Made by a program: the position numbers and the translations under genes
NCBI GenBank assembly: GCA_036852015.1
Contig: JAANDG010000158.1
Coordinates: 124,001 to 188,000 of the forward strand
Source: Pelodera strongyloides
Lineage: Eukaryota; Nematoda; Chromadorea; Rhabditida; Rhabditidae
Length of the DNA stretch: 64,000 bases
Direction: 5' to 3'
In this document: one piece after another, positions 1-12,504 of the stretch
How positions within the stretch are numbered: the first letter of the stretch is position 1
How the letters are laid out: every line of letters begins with the position of its first letter
Notes under the pieces: model-generated
Told to the model about the DNA's origin: nothing
What the model saw: only the letters and a program-made list of their open reading frames with translations
Databases searched by the model: none

Positions 1-70
1 ATTCGAGTAATAAGCATAAATACATAGTTGTCCACGGTGCGTTTCAAAAACCGGCCGGTATTCCGCTCTA
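1..70. repeat. MITE family A, right half only
   Basis: Right-hand end of the commonest short inverted-repeat element of the window (GTTTCAAAAACCGGCCGGTATT followed by a CTCTAA end in place of CTTTAA). The left half lies beyond the window edge. Confidence 0.7.
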
Positions 71-1090
71 AAAAAAGATACACATTTACAGTTACAGATA
101 TGGTTACTGGTAGTGTCATTTCCTGTGCACGGTATCATTCATTCATTCATTACAAAATAATTAAAACATGGCGTAACTCCCCTTTAAGTTAAGCTGTCCG
201 TAAACAATTTTCTATTCAAATTGTCAATAAGCTAATTGGTTGCAATATACTTTATTTACAAGCAAAAACATTATTTCATAAGAAAATATAATGAATAACA
301 AATTTTGGTCGTACAATTTTCATATACACTGTTTGTGAGATCAAAATGGTCATTACTTCATTGCAAGCCTGGGGCTCATCAAAATAAAATGAAATCGATA
401 ATTAAAAATAAATTAAAAACAAGGTTCATAACTTCGCAGATACTGTATACTAAACAACAACTTACAGTAAGAAATTAGAATTTATGATTTTAATATTCAC
501 AATTTTTATAGTGGTCTACAACCACTGACACTACATGACAATTTAAATGCTGTCATGCGAAAGAGCACTACTAATGCAAATTGCAAAACGCAACCAAATA
601 CACAGAAATGACAAAAATAGCGCTCAAAAATGAGGAGATATATAATTGGGTAAGCAATAATAAATGGAATGAAATTCCAAACATTTCAATAATATATTTT
701 ACATAAGTATCACCTGGGCGGCTTTGCGTGAGAACGTTTGAGTTTGAGCTAGAGGGGATATAAAGTAAGACCACATCCAGAAGCAAAAGCCATATTCACT
801 ACTACGATTCCCGCGGGGAACTATTCCCTGTGGACACAAGATTGGTGGAAGTCGAGGGAAAATACAAAAGATCCCCCTCGGGGAATACGGTCTCTGCTGC
901 TCAATCAGGTTCGTAACCAAGCTCACTCAAACAATACACGGATACGCTCGGTGAAATTCAATACTATTACAAAGCAAGACCTGAGTCTTGAATCCCATAT
1001 GCATAGAAGAGCGCTAGATCAATCTCGCACGCGTGCTAATTGTTTGCTCAGGTTAGGCCCGCGGGCGGTCTAGGTGGTACCTAGGCCTAC
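71..1090. other. Non-coding, 3' flank of the minus-strand receptor gene
   Basis: AT-rich sequence with no convincing exon on either strand. It contains one diverged MITE family B copy near 788-897 and would hold the 3' UTR of the gene ending at 1091. Open frames here are short and overlap the repeat. Confidence 0.5.
788..897. repeat. MITE family B, diverged copy
   Basis: Starts with GCCATATTCACTACTACGAT and ends in a degenerate inverted copy (GGGGAATACGGTCTC). The better copy at 12505-12640 defines the family. Confidence 0.5.
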
Positions 1091-4000
1091 CTAGGCCTGC
1101 GGCTGTTGTTGTATAAGGGCCTGGTCTCGTGCACGCTCACGTTTAGAAGAGACGCAGGCGACCACAGACGCGATGGATAGGAAGACGAGCACGATGCATC
1201 GATACAACACTGAAGAGAGACGTGGAGGTTAGATATGTTTAGAGAGAGGAGGAAATAAAGGTTCGGTGACTTTTAAGGGTTTGTTTGGGAAAAACAAAGA
1301 GTAAATCATTCTGCGACCAAGGCATCAGAATGTTAGATGATCAGCACCAACTTTTGAATTTCCGCCTGAAAGGTATCCCAACCCTTTGAAAGATAGTTAG
1401 GTAAACATTGTCCCGACGCGTGCCACCCTAATTTACTTAGTTCGATTTTATATATAGTGATGCATCCCGATGTGTTCGGTCAAAAAGTTAGTTACCCCTT
1501 AAATACAAACTCGGGTTACGGGACACGAACCGTCATTTAGTTAGGCAACACACTAGTTACAATTACATTACTTTTCCGAAAAGGTATACACCACGAGATA
1601 ATTCACCACAACGTTTTGAAAAACAAACTTTATTTATGCGCCACAAATGGGTCACGAACACGAATCCATGAAAAGTTGCAGACATAGTTATCTTTTACAA
1701 GATAAATAATGTACTGCTAGTCCACAGGAAATTACAGTAAACCAAAACAAAAAAGGCACACACCTTGAATCCTCATCACACCGTCGAGTCCCCATTTTGG
1801 CGGGAGATTCAAAAACTCGCTTAGCATAGGGTTCGTGCTCAACTGGAAACCGACTGCGTGCATGAAGCATACGGATTGGATTCCGAAGGGAATGTGCCTG
1901 AAATTCGTGAAAGGGTACGGTATCATAATTATACCCAACGTAACATGACGTCATCACTTAGCAATACAGAAGTTGATATATGATACAGTAGTTTAAAAAA
2001 GACTATATAAATAAGTCACTAGAAATAAGGGAACAGTAATATTTTCATATATATATATATATGCTCAGACACATGGAAAAACTCCGCAGCGTCACCAACT
2101 ACCGAATAATTCGCTCAACAGGTTTTTATGCTGAAACCAATTTTGTTTGGGATTTTGAGCATGCTTGATTTAGTGGTTGCGCTAGATTTCTTCAAAACCT
2201 AGCGGAAAAACATTTTTGGGTGTCCTTAAACTTGATAGGCACTGTATAAATATATGCAAAAAAAACCAGAGTGCTATTTTTTCATGGGCCTGTCCTTCGA
2301 TAATTACGGTTGAAGCCTTGGCAACTAAAATTAAGCAATTAAGCAATTAAGCAATTAAACCAACCCATTGCTAAACTTCCGCATCACCGTCAAAGAGACC
2401 ATTCCGGATACGGTGATTACAAAGTTGACCAGGCACAGGAAAAATGGAGTTGTTGTAGATTCTTCACTAAATTTTATCAATTTTTTTGGGAAAATAAAAA
2501 AGTTTTGTGTTTTATGCCTGAGGCAACATCAAATGTTATGTAAACGATACTTCGATGTGCGCATATGGCATATTTATATGAAACGCCTGAAGCGTATATT
2601 CCAACGTTTATGTTATGAGATCCTATTACGCTTAATTTTGGAAATATGCGAAGTGTTGCCTTCTTATACCAAATGTCTGAAACGTAGAATAATTCTTTGT
2701 GGTCGTAATCACAAATAAAATCACCCGGCTTCAAACTCTTCACAAATAAAATCACCCGGCTCCTTTATATAATAAGATTCTATGCATAAAGGACATCGTA
2801 TAAACTTAAGAATAGACAAGACGCATGATGCTTAGGGCATTTTACAGTACTCTGCCACGATATATTACGATATGTACCGTATCCTGTACTATGGAGTTTC
2901 TAACTACATTAAAATATTGTATATATAAACACTCTTGCCCCAAGAATGTTACTACATAGTATGCTACTAACATGAACACCTTCAAGCCCGCCCGACGCGC
3001 TTATCTAATTTTTAAAAAACAAGGGCAAATATAGAAAAAGCATACAAATAGTGTAGATAAACCCACGATAAGACAACCTCAGCCAGGATGGTCATGGAAC
3101 GGAGGAAACCAAACTGAAAAATCATAATATAGTGTTTACTATAGTATTTACTTTGAACATTGGACGGAATGGGACCTTGGTGAATTGTACTTACGTCTAC
3201 AGGTTTACGTAACAACGTAAGTAAAACTGAGTTGACCTAAGAACTAAGGGCTTCGATACACGGGCCTGAGCACTTACACAGTTCCTAAATTGCCCAAGAC
3301 TTGGAAAGTTCACATACCACTAACTGTAAGTAATAAGAAGCATATAAATAAAATTTCAAAACAAAAACCCAAAGATCTAACCTGTTCGATCATCCACTTC
3401 AGCGTATCGATTGTTTTCCCACTATGGAAATGCTTCATTTTGGTCAAAATATGACGATGATTACGGAAATAAATCGATAAAATTTGGGCACCGAATCTGA
3501 AGATAAATCAATAAATAATAAACAAAATAACACTAACATAGTTACATAGTCACGTCCCGTGCTACCGTAGTCATAATGCATGACGTAAAGGGACAAAGGC
3601 TTTCAAGATTGAAACTTTAAAGCGAAATACGCCGGTTTTTGAAACGCATCGTGGACATCTTCATTTTATGCAACTAATGCAAATTAGTATAAATTAGCAT
3701 AAAAATTCGACTCTACTTAGCATAAATGCATAAAATCGCAGATGTTCACGATACGTTTAAAAACGGGCCGTTATTTCGCTTTAAAGAGTGACAAAAAAGA
3801 CGAAAACTCACAGAAATATGATTATTTGAATAGTGTATCCGTACTTCGGAAGTCCCATCGCCAACGCGTTCATGAATGAGAGAAGCGGTAGGCAGAGGAC
3901 GAGCAACGAGGGTTTCCGAATGGCCTTAAAGCGGTATGGTACGTGGTTTTGAAACGTATTACGTGCAAATTGAGTACCATTTAGTGTCGGAAAGCACATG

Positions 4001-4504
4001 GTTTCTCTCTTCTTTTTTTTGTCAAACCCATTTCTAGTTGGCAAGTCTTCATATTGATTACCTCAACATAACTTACATAAAGAATGTAATTTAATAGATC
4101 AAAACTGGTTATCTCGGGTAAAAATCTGCGCGCGAACTCCGATAAAATGTTGCCTTTTATTAGTAAGTTGCAACATAACGAAACGCTTGGTGACTTTATA
4201 TGGAGAAAGTTTGAAAAGGGAAGACAGACTATGGAGTAGGTGAAAATTAGAGAGTAAAGACGAGCAGACAAAGTCCCAAAGAGTGCCCACAGTAGTGGTC
4301 CAAGAGGCCCATTTATTAAAGATGCATCTTAGCTAGTACGTGTTCAAAGTACAAGGTGGATGCCCAGAGGTGTCATTCCGTGTCAGTGCTTGCCAAGTGG
4401 TGTCGAATAAGAAAAAACGCTCACCGCTGCGACGCTGCACAACATCGTAATCACGCAACTTGCCAAACATATCAGAGGAAGGTGCGGGTCTTCCAGAAAT
4501 AGCT
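1091..4504 (-). CDS. Seven-transmembrane receptor-like protein, 5' part not found
   Basis: Six minus-strand exons join with matching phases: 4504-4425, 3924-3812, 3496-3382, 3113-3067, 1897-1764 and 1209-1091, ending in TAG. The roughly 200 residues recovered contain, in order, a hydrophobic helix (LICLASCVITMLCSVAA), a second (SLLVLCLPLLSFMNALAM), a third (YTIQIIIFLFGAQILSIYF), a basic loop with RNHRHILTKMKHFHSGK, a fourth (MTILAEVVLSHIPFGIQSV), a polar loop with NLPPKWGLDG, and a last helix (LYRCIVLVFLSIASVVACV) followed by a basic, glutamine-rich tail. This is the pattern of TM3 to TM7 of a serpentine receptor, which in nematodes would usually be a chemoreceptor of the plasma membrane; that family call is an inference from topology, not from a diagnostic motif. 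TM1-TM2 and the start codon are not located and should lie above 4504. Another kind of multi-pass protein cannot be excluded. Confidence 0.55.
2710..2761. repeat. Short direct duplication
   Basis: A 21-bp unit, CACAAATAAAATCACCCGGC plus T, occurs at 2710-2730 and again at 2741-2761, inside the intron between the last two coding exons of the minus-strand receptor gene. Confidence 0.8.
3617..3784. repeat. MITE family A, complete copy
   Basis: Begins TTAAAGCGAAATACGCCGGT and ends with the inverted copy ...TTATTTCGCTTTAA, so the terminal inverted repeats run about 45 bp with a TTAA at each edge. It sits in a receptor-gene intron 28 bp from exon 3812-3924. Confidence 0.8.
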
Positions 4505-6170
4505 CTGAAATTAAGTTTTTCTACCTTTCTCTACTTTTTCTTACATGAAATTGGCCAAGAAATATGCATAATTATTTCAATTTTAGTTTATGCTATACAT
4601 TTCAGAGACATCTTTTCACCCACATAAAAACGCACGTAAATGTTTTAGTTTGAGTTCAAGCTTTAGTACAACTCTCCGTGCGTGAAGCGTGGAATGTTCA
4701 GTGTTGAATAAAACTAGTGCCATAAAATATTATTAAAAAAATGTGTCTCTTATAAAATATACGTAGTTCTGTGGTAGCTCAAATACTTACGGGTTAACTA
4801 AAGGTTTACATACAAAAATCGGAAAAAAACTCTTACCTCTCCAGTACGGAAGCATGTGCATTTTCGATTTATAATCGATTGGAATCAATCTAGAACAATT
4901 AAATTCAAATTCTTCTTCTTTTATAAATTAGTAAAAAAGTAGACAGAGAATTCAGGGAGTAGGGAATAAATCTAAAATTTAATATGAATATGCAAGCCGA
5001 GTTGTTTCTGAGTTCCCGAGCTGATATGGGAAAACAGGCTGGCGCAGTGTCTTTGGTGCAAAAACAGGCGTCAAAAAAGTGCAGACATGACGGGGATTAT
5101 TGAATGGCAATTAGGCAATTGTACTTGCGTAATTGCACAGGGCAATTGAATTCAATACGATTTTCAAGAGGCAATTGCTACAATGTGTATGCAAACTGCA
5201 CATGGATTGAAAATGGAAAATTGGGTGGGGGGCCACCCGCGGACTAGCCTTCCGTGTAAAGCAGAATTTGTGCATATATAACCTTTTCTACTTTTAAGCC
5301 TGACTATGCCTACGTCTACACCGAAGGCTAACAAAATTGACTAACAAAAAAACTGTAAAATTAAACATTAAAATGTAAATTCATTGTTCATTATCACAGC
5401 ACAAAAAGTAGTGAAAAGATTGTATCAAAATTTTACGCTACTACAGTATGAAAAACAACAGATCTCATAAATAATTGTACATACTATGATTAGAACTGTT
5501 GTATTCATTTTCTACCCATACAAAGATATTGCCTGCTGGGACTGGATTGTGCAATAGGTGCGCAGTAGGCGCGTAGGTGCGCAGTAGGTGCGCCAGCTGG
5601 AACAGGACGCCTTTTCGTAAACGTCGACGACAAGAATTTAACAGGATGCGTGGAGAGAACTCCGGAACATAATTTTTATAAACAATTGTATAATAAGCTC
5701 TTTGAACTACTTTGGACCAACGTAGTTCAATCCCTCTAGATTCCTGATGGTGCATTACGTAAACTGCAAATTTTTGAGAATTTCTGGGTGCCACAAGTTC
5801 CGTGAGCAAGCAAAGATTCTGTGCATAAGGAAAAGAGACTTGCACGAAACAGTCGAAGTTTCTAATCAGAAGCTATATTCAGTGTTCCCTTAACATTAGT
5901 GTCTTTTTTGGGGACATCGTTTCACTGCTCTAATTAAAAATGAGAAGCTCTACATATCTCCCTGCACTCGAAAGAAGGTAGGATCTCAGGATACGTGGCT
6001 AGTACGCCGAAAGAGCGCCACTTGCATGCCGATTGGATATTCATTTCGCACTCTTCTGGCTCACCTCCAGCGTAACCCTGGGCTTTCCATGCGATCCTGG
6101 CCGTACTGCGGCGACAACGCAAAGTTTTTACATTGTAATGGAAGTACCAAATGCCTAAAATAACAGTTAT
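4505..6170. other. Unresolved stretch, possible upstream exons of the receptor gene
   Basis: Minus-strand frames at about 5700-5840 and 5934-6122 are open and have AG acceptors nearby, but neither shows a transmembrane segment nor joins in phase to the exon at 4504. They may be exons of a separate gene or chance. The rest is AT-rich non-coding sequence. Confidence 0.3.
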
Positions 6171-6339
6171 TTTCTATGAGGATTTTATGTATGTTCTGCT
6201 CACACTACCACCTTTCCATTGCGTAGCCGTCGGTAAAATTCCTAGTGTTTGGAAATAGTGAATCCCTCGCCATCTGCATAATTGAAACACCCAGCATTTT
6301 CCATGCATTAATTGTTCCCGCGCCATCACGAGGCTGTAT

Positions 6340-6600
6340 AACCTGTACCTACGTTCCTGGGTGCGCGCGCCCCTTCTGCCAGCCGCGCAAATTGGAGTGC
6401 ACGCGTAGCCAGCCGCGCAGTTTCCAGTGCGGGCGTAGCCAACCGCGTACCGCGCAGAGGGGGGCGCACCCAGCCGCGTAGTATGCAAACTACGCGGCTG
6501 GGTGCGCGGTGCCTCGGGGAGCTCAACCGCGCAGCGCACCCCCAGCCAACCGCGCAGGGGGCCCCCGGCCAGCCGCGTAGGGGGGCAAAAAGAAGGGGCG
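6340..6600. repeat. GC-rich block of CAGCCGCG motifs with a perfect hairpin
   Basis: CAGCCGCG or AACCGCG recurs about every 20-40 bp. At 6464-6507 two 19-bp arms (GCGCACCCAGCCGCGTAGT and its complement) surround a 6-nt loop. The block is far more GC-rich than its surroundings and looks like a decayed foldback element rather than coding sequence. Confidence 0.6.
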
Positions 6601-6910
6601 TACGCGGTTGAAGACCAGAGACCTGTAGTTAGTCCAATACATATGCAAATCAGGGCGCAAGTGACGTCATACAGTAGACGGCCTCCCGTGTGCGATGACC
6701 TAGTGACAAGAGCGGGGGCTTCCCCAGACTCCCATGGGGATACCCCCACCTTTGGGAGTTACGTAATCCTCAAAGGGAGACGAGGAAACCCCAGTGGGCG
6801 ACATAATGATCCAATCCAATTAGCGCCTATAAGGGCGCATATATCAAAACGTCTCGTTGTCCTAAATACAGTAATCCGATAAATGTGGCACTGGGGAATC
6901 CCCGTGTGAG

Positions 6911-7058
6911 TGCAGAAGCCATATTCACCACTACGATTCTCTTGGCGAAATATTCCCTGGGAACAGAAAATAGCATGATAATGTGAGAGTCGCAGGGAAA
7001 AAGACAGAAGAGAACTTCCCCTGGACCCTCGGCGGGTTGAGTGGTAAATATGACCTCA
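6911..7058. repeat. MITE family B copy
   Basis: Left end GAAGCCATATTCACCACTAC and right end GAGTGGTAAATATGACCTCA are inverted relatives of each other, with the internal TATTCCCTGGGAACAGAAAA typical of the family. The right end is repeated at 7361-7383. Confidence 0.65.
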
Positions 7059-7360
7059 GCTGGGTCTCTGATTACATCAGAATGTCCAGATATTAATCGA
7101 TGGACCTCAATTGCAAAAAAACGCACACACACGCACACACACGCCCACACACGCACCCACACACGCACGCACCCACACACGCATACACGCACACACACAC
7201 ACATACATGCACACACACAAGCACACACACGCACACACACGCACACACACGCACACGCACGCACGCACACACACTTTTTCTGTGCAAAAATAGCATAATT
7301 TTGTAAGATCTGGCCCGCAATTTGGTCTCGTAGTGGTTCCTTTGACCATGGAAATTCAAA
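7059..7360. repeat. (CA)n microsatellite between duplicated MITE ends
   Basis: About 155 bp of CA with interspersed CG/CC steps (7125-7274), followed by a unique tail. The segment is bounded by two 23-bp copies of GTTGAGTGGTAAATATGACCTCA at 7036-7058 and 7361-7383. The distal part (7251-7359) recurs at 8089-8197. Long open frames here on both strands are repeat artefacts. Confidence 0.8.
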
Positions 7361-7383
7361 GTTGAGTGGTAAATATGACCTCA

Positions 7384-8230
7384 ACCTGCCCAGTCCTAAC
7401 AAGCAGAAACACAGAATCAATCAAGCACCACAGTATCAACAATGCACCACGAGATGACGAGCCACGATGCAACACTGATCTCCAGGACCAGGAACAACAA
7501 AACATAGTAACGAGGTGGCCGAAGCCCAATCCTTTATTTATCAAAGAGGTTAACGGGTTTCTCGGCTCTTCAATGCCCGAGACAACGACACCACTCGACT
7601 TCACCAATGCACCAGGCAACACAAGGCGATCTCCACGGCTTCTGGCGTTCCAGCTTCTTTTGGCGGCAACAGCTTCTGGCACTCGGGAGGGACGACCAAC
7701 TCAGCTCAGGAACACGGCGGATTGGGTGGGCAGACTGCTGACCTTTGACAGACAAGTCGCAGGTAGCAGGGTATGGATCAGATGTGGCGCATGATGTTAT
7801 GACACAAGAGACTCTGACAACTAGTTTATCAATCATTCTTAATAGTCTAATTAGGTCATTGATGTCGGTTTTCTAACTCTTAGGCAATTAGCTATTCATA
7901 TAGTATTTTGCTCATAGTTCAGAATGCGCTTCATTCGAGCGCAGTCTGAACATTCCGGAGACTGGAAGTGTCTTATAACTTTCTCCACTTTACATTCTAA
8001 AACAACGTAAAAATTAGTTATCAGTTTAGACTTACGCTTTAGTTAAGCGAAGTCTGAACAACACACACGCACACACACGCACACACATGCACACGCACGC
8101 ACGCACACACACTTTTTCTGTGCAAAAATAGCATAATTTTGTAAGATCTGGCCCGCAATTTGGTCTCGTAGTGGTTCCTTTGACCATGGAAATTCAATGT
8201 CAATATTCAGTGTTTTTGTCTCTTTCGGAT
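7384..8230. other. Repeat-derived segment without a gene, possible solo LTR
   Basis: 7390-7800 is a GC-balanced stretch. Read on the minus strand it begins TGTGTCATAACATCATGCGC and carries an AATAAA signal, which would suit a solo LTR, but no target duplication was found. 8089-8197 is a near-exact duplicate of 7251-7359. Confidence 0.35.
8089..8197 (+). repeat. 109-bp duplicate of 7251-7359
   Basis: CA-rich start, then TTTTTCTGTGCAAAAATAGC through GACCATGGAAATTCAA, identical by eye to 7251-7359 in the same orientation. Confidence 0.85.
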
Positions 8231-8720
8231 CAAATTTCCCTCAAAAAAAGGTAAGAAGAGCTACTGTGCGCGAAATAGAGAATTAAGGAATATTTCTTCC
8301 TTTTGTTAAATTTCTCTTTGATCTTTTTCACAAGCTGCCCCTCTCTCTTACTTATTCCCACTCTCTCTCTCTCCCTTTCTCTCTCTCTATCTCTCTCCCT
8401 TTCTCTCTCTCTATATCTCTCTCTCTCTCCCTGTCTTTCATTTCTCTTTCCATCGCTCTTTCGGCTCACAACTTGACGTATAAGTCTCGGGCCAAAAATT
8501 TTCAAAAATTACTCTAAATCGACTTCCCTTCGTATAAACTCACTTTAGTCTCTATAAGAGGGAATTCAAGAATAAAATAGAATTGCAAGCATGCTCCGCC
8601 CCCTTTTAGCTGCCCTTGACGCCCATTCTGTATGCTTTTGTGTATTATTTGTTTGCAGACATATGTATGTAAAGTCTAGCGAAACAGGACTCCACTAGCG
8701 AAGGGAGGGAGAGGGAGAGG

Positions 8721-8776
<56 letters not shown>

Positions 8777-9001
8777 GAGAGCAAGCTAGCGTCAAGGCGA
8801 GAATTTCTTTCCGACACACACCAATGAAACACTTGACAACGTGACTATAGTCGGCAAACAACCAGATTATTAAAATACACACAGAGAATCGCGCACCAAT
8901 TCTATGTAAATTGGTAGCTGGGTGACGATAGTGGAAATAAGTAGGCTTGCCGAGCAGATTGCAAACCAACAAGACTGTGGTCCTGTATGCACCGTATCCA
9001 G

Positions 9002-9110
9002 ATACCATATTCACCACTCAATTTCCCGTGGGGAATTCCCCGTCTGGATTCTATTTTCTGTTCCCAGGGAATATTTCCCCCGAGGGAATCGGAGTGGTGT
9101 ATATGGCCTC
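9002..9110. repeat. MITE family B copy
   Basis: Inverted ends CCATATTCACCACTCAATTT and GGAGTGGTGTATATGGCCTC around GGGGAATTCCCCGTC and TGTTCCCAGGGAATATTTCC. Confidence 0.8.
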
Positions 9111-9620
9111 AGTGTGATACGTTGGTATAATATGTAGCACTAATCGTTAGATGAGCTTGTCTGGTTAAACAAAGATCGTGAATATGGTAAGACGGCATCG
9201 AAACATCAGAATTTATGTAAATGCCATTCCGGATTCACGGCGAGTGCAATATACCCTGACCAACTGCATCAAGCGGGAAAAAAACCTGCGAATGGTTAGT
9301 CATATGAAAAGGTTGGAACCATTTGGTGACCAATTGATGACCAACTGGTGACAATTTTCCTCGTAAACCGTCGGCTTCTAGTCACCGCACAGTCTCTCAG
9401 TGGTTGTCAAATTCAAATGGACTGGTCACCACAGTTCACCAAATGGTTTATTTTGTGACGGGCAACCGATGTTTTTCTTAGGTCTGGATGACCCGTTACA
9501 TACTGTTTTGTGCACATTCACTCTCTATCTCTCTCCTCTTGAGATTGTTTACCTTCTCTGTCTCTCTCCCTCTCCCGCTCTCTCTCTCTCTCTCTCTGAC
9601 TCTCTCTGTCTCTCTGTCTC

Positions 9621-9655
<35 letters not shown>

Positions 9656-9897
9656 ATCTTTGTGCCTAATTTAGTTGCAAAACTAAGTCACATGGATTTC
9701 TGTCTTCGTCGGCGGTAGGTAGGAAGGAGGGCGAGAACCTGTCTACCTTTCCTCGATAGTCCGCCTAAACTCTAGCTCTAAATCTCTGTCCTCTACCACT
9801 GCGGTCAGACGTCCATGAGTTCAAACCACCAGAATCCTGAGCAAGATAGCATGTCTTCGGGGGAGGTAAGAGAGAAGCAGAGATACAGGGCAGTCAA

Positions 9898-9941
<44 letters not shown>

Positions 9942-10227
9942 CGACAATAGATGGAAAGGCATGCATATACCGCTCCGGTTCGCGCACTCAATCACTCTAT
10001 GGAGTATCCTATCGACTGTCACTGAAACAGAGATCACTTGGACGGTCTTTGGAAAAATTTGAGGCGAAAGATTACTATATAAACGGTTGCAGTTTGAACG
10101 TGGAAAAATAGTATCTACAGTACTTGCAAGTGCCAGAAATATGTGCGGAAAAGAGTGACACAGTGTATTAACGCAATGACACAGTGTATATTAACTTCCA
10201 AAGAAAAAGGCTTATTGGGAGCTTTTA

Positions 10228-10518
10228 TGGGGTCTCGATGTATGGCAAAAATTGCCGATTTTTGCTTCCAAGTATGGCTTTAATTACCGTAGATTGGCAC
10301 TACACGAGAACATCTACAGGCCGCCAAAAAATGGTCCCGCGGCGGTAGCCCCAGGACTATTTTTTTTCGAGCGTGCATAAACTGTGCATTTTCGCCTCCT
10401 CTAGTATTATCAATGGTGCATTTTCTAACTTTCAAAGGTGTATGCAAAATCGTACACGAGATGCACAATTGATACTTGGAAGCAAAATGCGCTGTTTTTG
10501 CCATACATCGAGACCCCA
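10228..10518. repeat. Inverted-repeat element, single copy in window
   Basis: Ends TGGGGTCTCGATGTATGGCA and the inverted copy at 10499-10518; the arms stay alike for about 47 bp including CTTCCAAGTAT. A MITE-like element of 291 bp with no coding capacity. Confidence 0.75.
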
Positions 10519-10841
10519 TTACTTGTCAATGGTCTATAAAAATTACCAAACAAGGAAGCCGATGGGGAGTACCTAGGTTTACTAGTTTGTGTTAGAATGA
10601 ATTCATACGGTACTAACATTCTGTTCTCTCTCTGCCTCTTTCTTTCCATTCTCTCTCTTTCTCTCCCTCTTTCTATCTCTCTCTCACTCTCCATATCTCA
10701 CTCTCACTCTCCATGTCTGTCTCTCTCTCTCTCTCCCTCTGAGAGTTCCAGTTCATCATCGCCTGTGTATCTTTTTGTCTGCGACATGTTTCCGACGACG
10801 CGCACATTTCGCTACGCCTGAAACTGCTCGCGCGTCCAAAC

Positions 10842-12504
10842 TCCATACTGTCGAAAAAAGTTGATATATTTTCTTCATTACTGCTAAATTTTGTTGTGGT
10901 GGCATTTTGCTGCGCTTTGAGTTGTCAGTAAATAAGTTTAAAATACTTACTATGTGTCGTTTCTTAAAGTCTATACTTACACTTCTACTTTTTTTTATTT
11001 GCTTTGTTTTTCCTCGCCGGTATTATTGACCACGTAGTTGCGCAAGTATTGAAGTAGCTTGGGCGTTAAAGGACATTATAAGCTACTAAATTCAAATGAA
11101 GCTAGGATTTGGAAGCGACTAGTTTTTCCGCTCCGTGTGCTCTTTGAAAGCAAACAATGCAGCCTTTTGCATGTTACACTATTTGTAGCATCTCCCTAAC
11201 CACTTTCTAGTCATACGGTAGTCCGGTAGGATCTTTAAAATGCACTCGCAAATAATGGCCGATTGTCGGCGTACTTCCTGGTCCACATTGAATTGCAGTT
11301 CAAAATTTCCAGTTTGCCCGCACTAAATATGTGCCTTGAAAGGAGTTTGACCTAGTATACGGTAGCTAAGCGTGCCGGACAGTCTTTCATACTGTAGCTA
11401 TTGCTACGGAGCTAATTCTTCCTTCTGTAGATAATAACTCAGAAATTTCAATCAATAGTTATTACTATCTGGCTAATTATCCCTACTGTATTGTGCCCAG
11501 ACAATTGTTCTGTCCCATAGCTTATTGAAGCGGATAATTGTTTCATTTCCCCACCAAAAATGTGAAAGTTGGTAGCTAGGTCAAACTGGCGGAGTTAAAT
11601 CGGCTTCCCGAGAAAATTGGTCCCGGGAAGTTTAAAGGCCAGTGTGTCCGGCTTCAAAAATGTACTGGACTCCGGTGCACCGTTTCTGCGGATCCGGATC
11701 CGTTACTCTTTATCTCTTTTAATTGTTTCATCTGATTTTTGGATTCATTCTCAATTAGCAAAACTTAAACGCATAATGTTTCAACATTGTGTTCAGCCAC
11801 CGCATTTGAGGATCTTGATAGTGTCTTACTAATTTACAAATATACACTAAAATAACTACATCTATGGCATGTGCAACGTGCCTTCTCTATATTTTCTCGC
11901 TCATTCATACATGTCCTTCAACTGCGGAAAGGTTTAAAACTGAACTTTTGCCTCTGAGTCGGAGCAGCCCTACGGCGAAAGACTACTCTCCGTGCGCGAT
12001 AGAGGTATTGAGTTCTCGATGCACCGCGGCGTGTACAAAGGGACGGGTGCATTTCATGTATCAAATTCATATAGACTTGGCACATTAGCTACCCCTTGAA
12101 AGGCAACACGTTACCCCTCGATTCAGCATCTATGGGTCGCTGATGGTTAACGTCCGAAACCAAGGATCCTTCTGGCACGCAAACTGCGCGCGTTAACTGT
12201 GCCGCACACTACTTCTTGCCTTCCAGCGACGTCTGCTTGCCCGATTGTTCCAGAAGTTTCTTATGTTTGCATGTTCAGCTCTGGTATCAATAGGTTACGG
12301 TCACGTGTAAGGTACCTTTACGTTATACCATGTACCATGGAGTCTTATCAGTCGGTCAAATACCAAACATCTCCAGATGAACTTCAGGAACTCTTCCCTC
12401 GTGTAAACAGCATTGAAACAACTATTCTGGACTTCATTGGCTCGCTGGACACTTTGATGCGCATCGGTCAGAAACATACATACCATTTTAACTGGTTATG
12501 AGAT
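10842..12504. other. No supported gene
   Basis: Ordinary AT-rich sequence. An open plus-strand frame at about 12325-12500 has a protein-like composition (PDELQELFPRVNSIETTILD) and could be a lone exon or relic, but has no clear acceptor or family. Confidence 0.35.

Larger units (their letters stand above)
8341..10741. repeat. Cluster of (CT)n/(GA)n microsatellites
   Basis: Pyrimidine or purine tracts at about 8341-8441, 8703-8774, 9521-9658, 9897-9944 and 10622-10740, in alternating orientation. No exon was supported between them. Open frames rich in Leu/Ser or Arg/Glu in this interval are translations of the repeat. Confidence 0.8.

Noticed and set aside
5465..5845. 126-codon minus-strand frame
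   Set aside because: Part of it (KFAVYVMHHQESRGIELRWS) looks protein-like, but the remainder includes a run of GCGCACCTA repeats and no in-phase partner was found; mentioned only as a possible exon.
6174..6749. 191-codon minus-strand frame and 126-codon plus-strand frame
   Set aside because: Both overlap the GC-rich repeat block and its hairpin; opposite frames are equally open, and no family resemblance is seen.
6827..7420. Several long open frames on both strands rich in Cys/Val or His/Thr
   Set aside because: They are translations of the (CA)n tract.
9400..9718. Leu/Ser-rich frames
   Set aside because: Translation of (CT)n; the same applies to the frames near 10597, 15345, 21566 and 25446.
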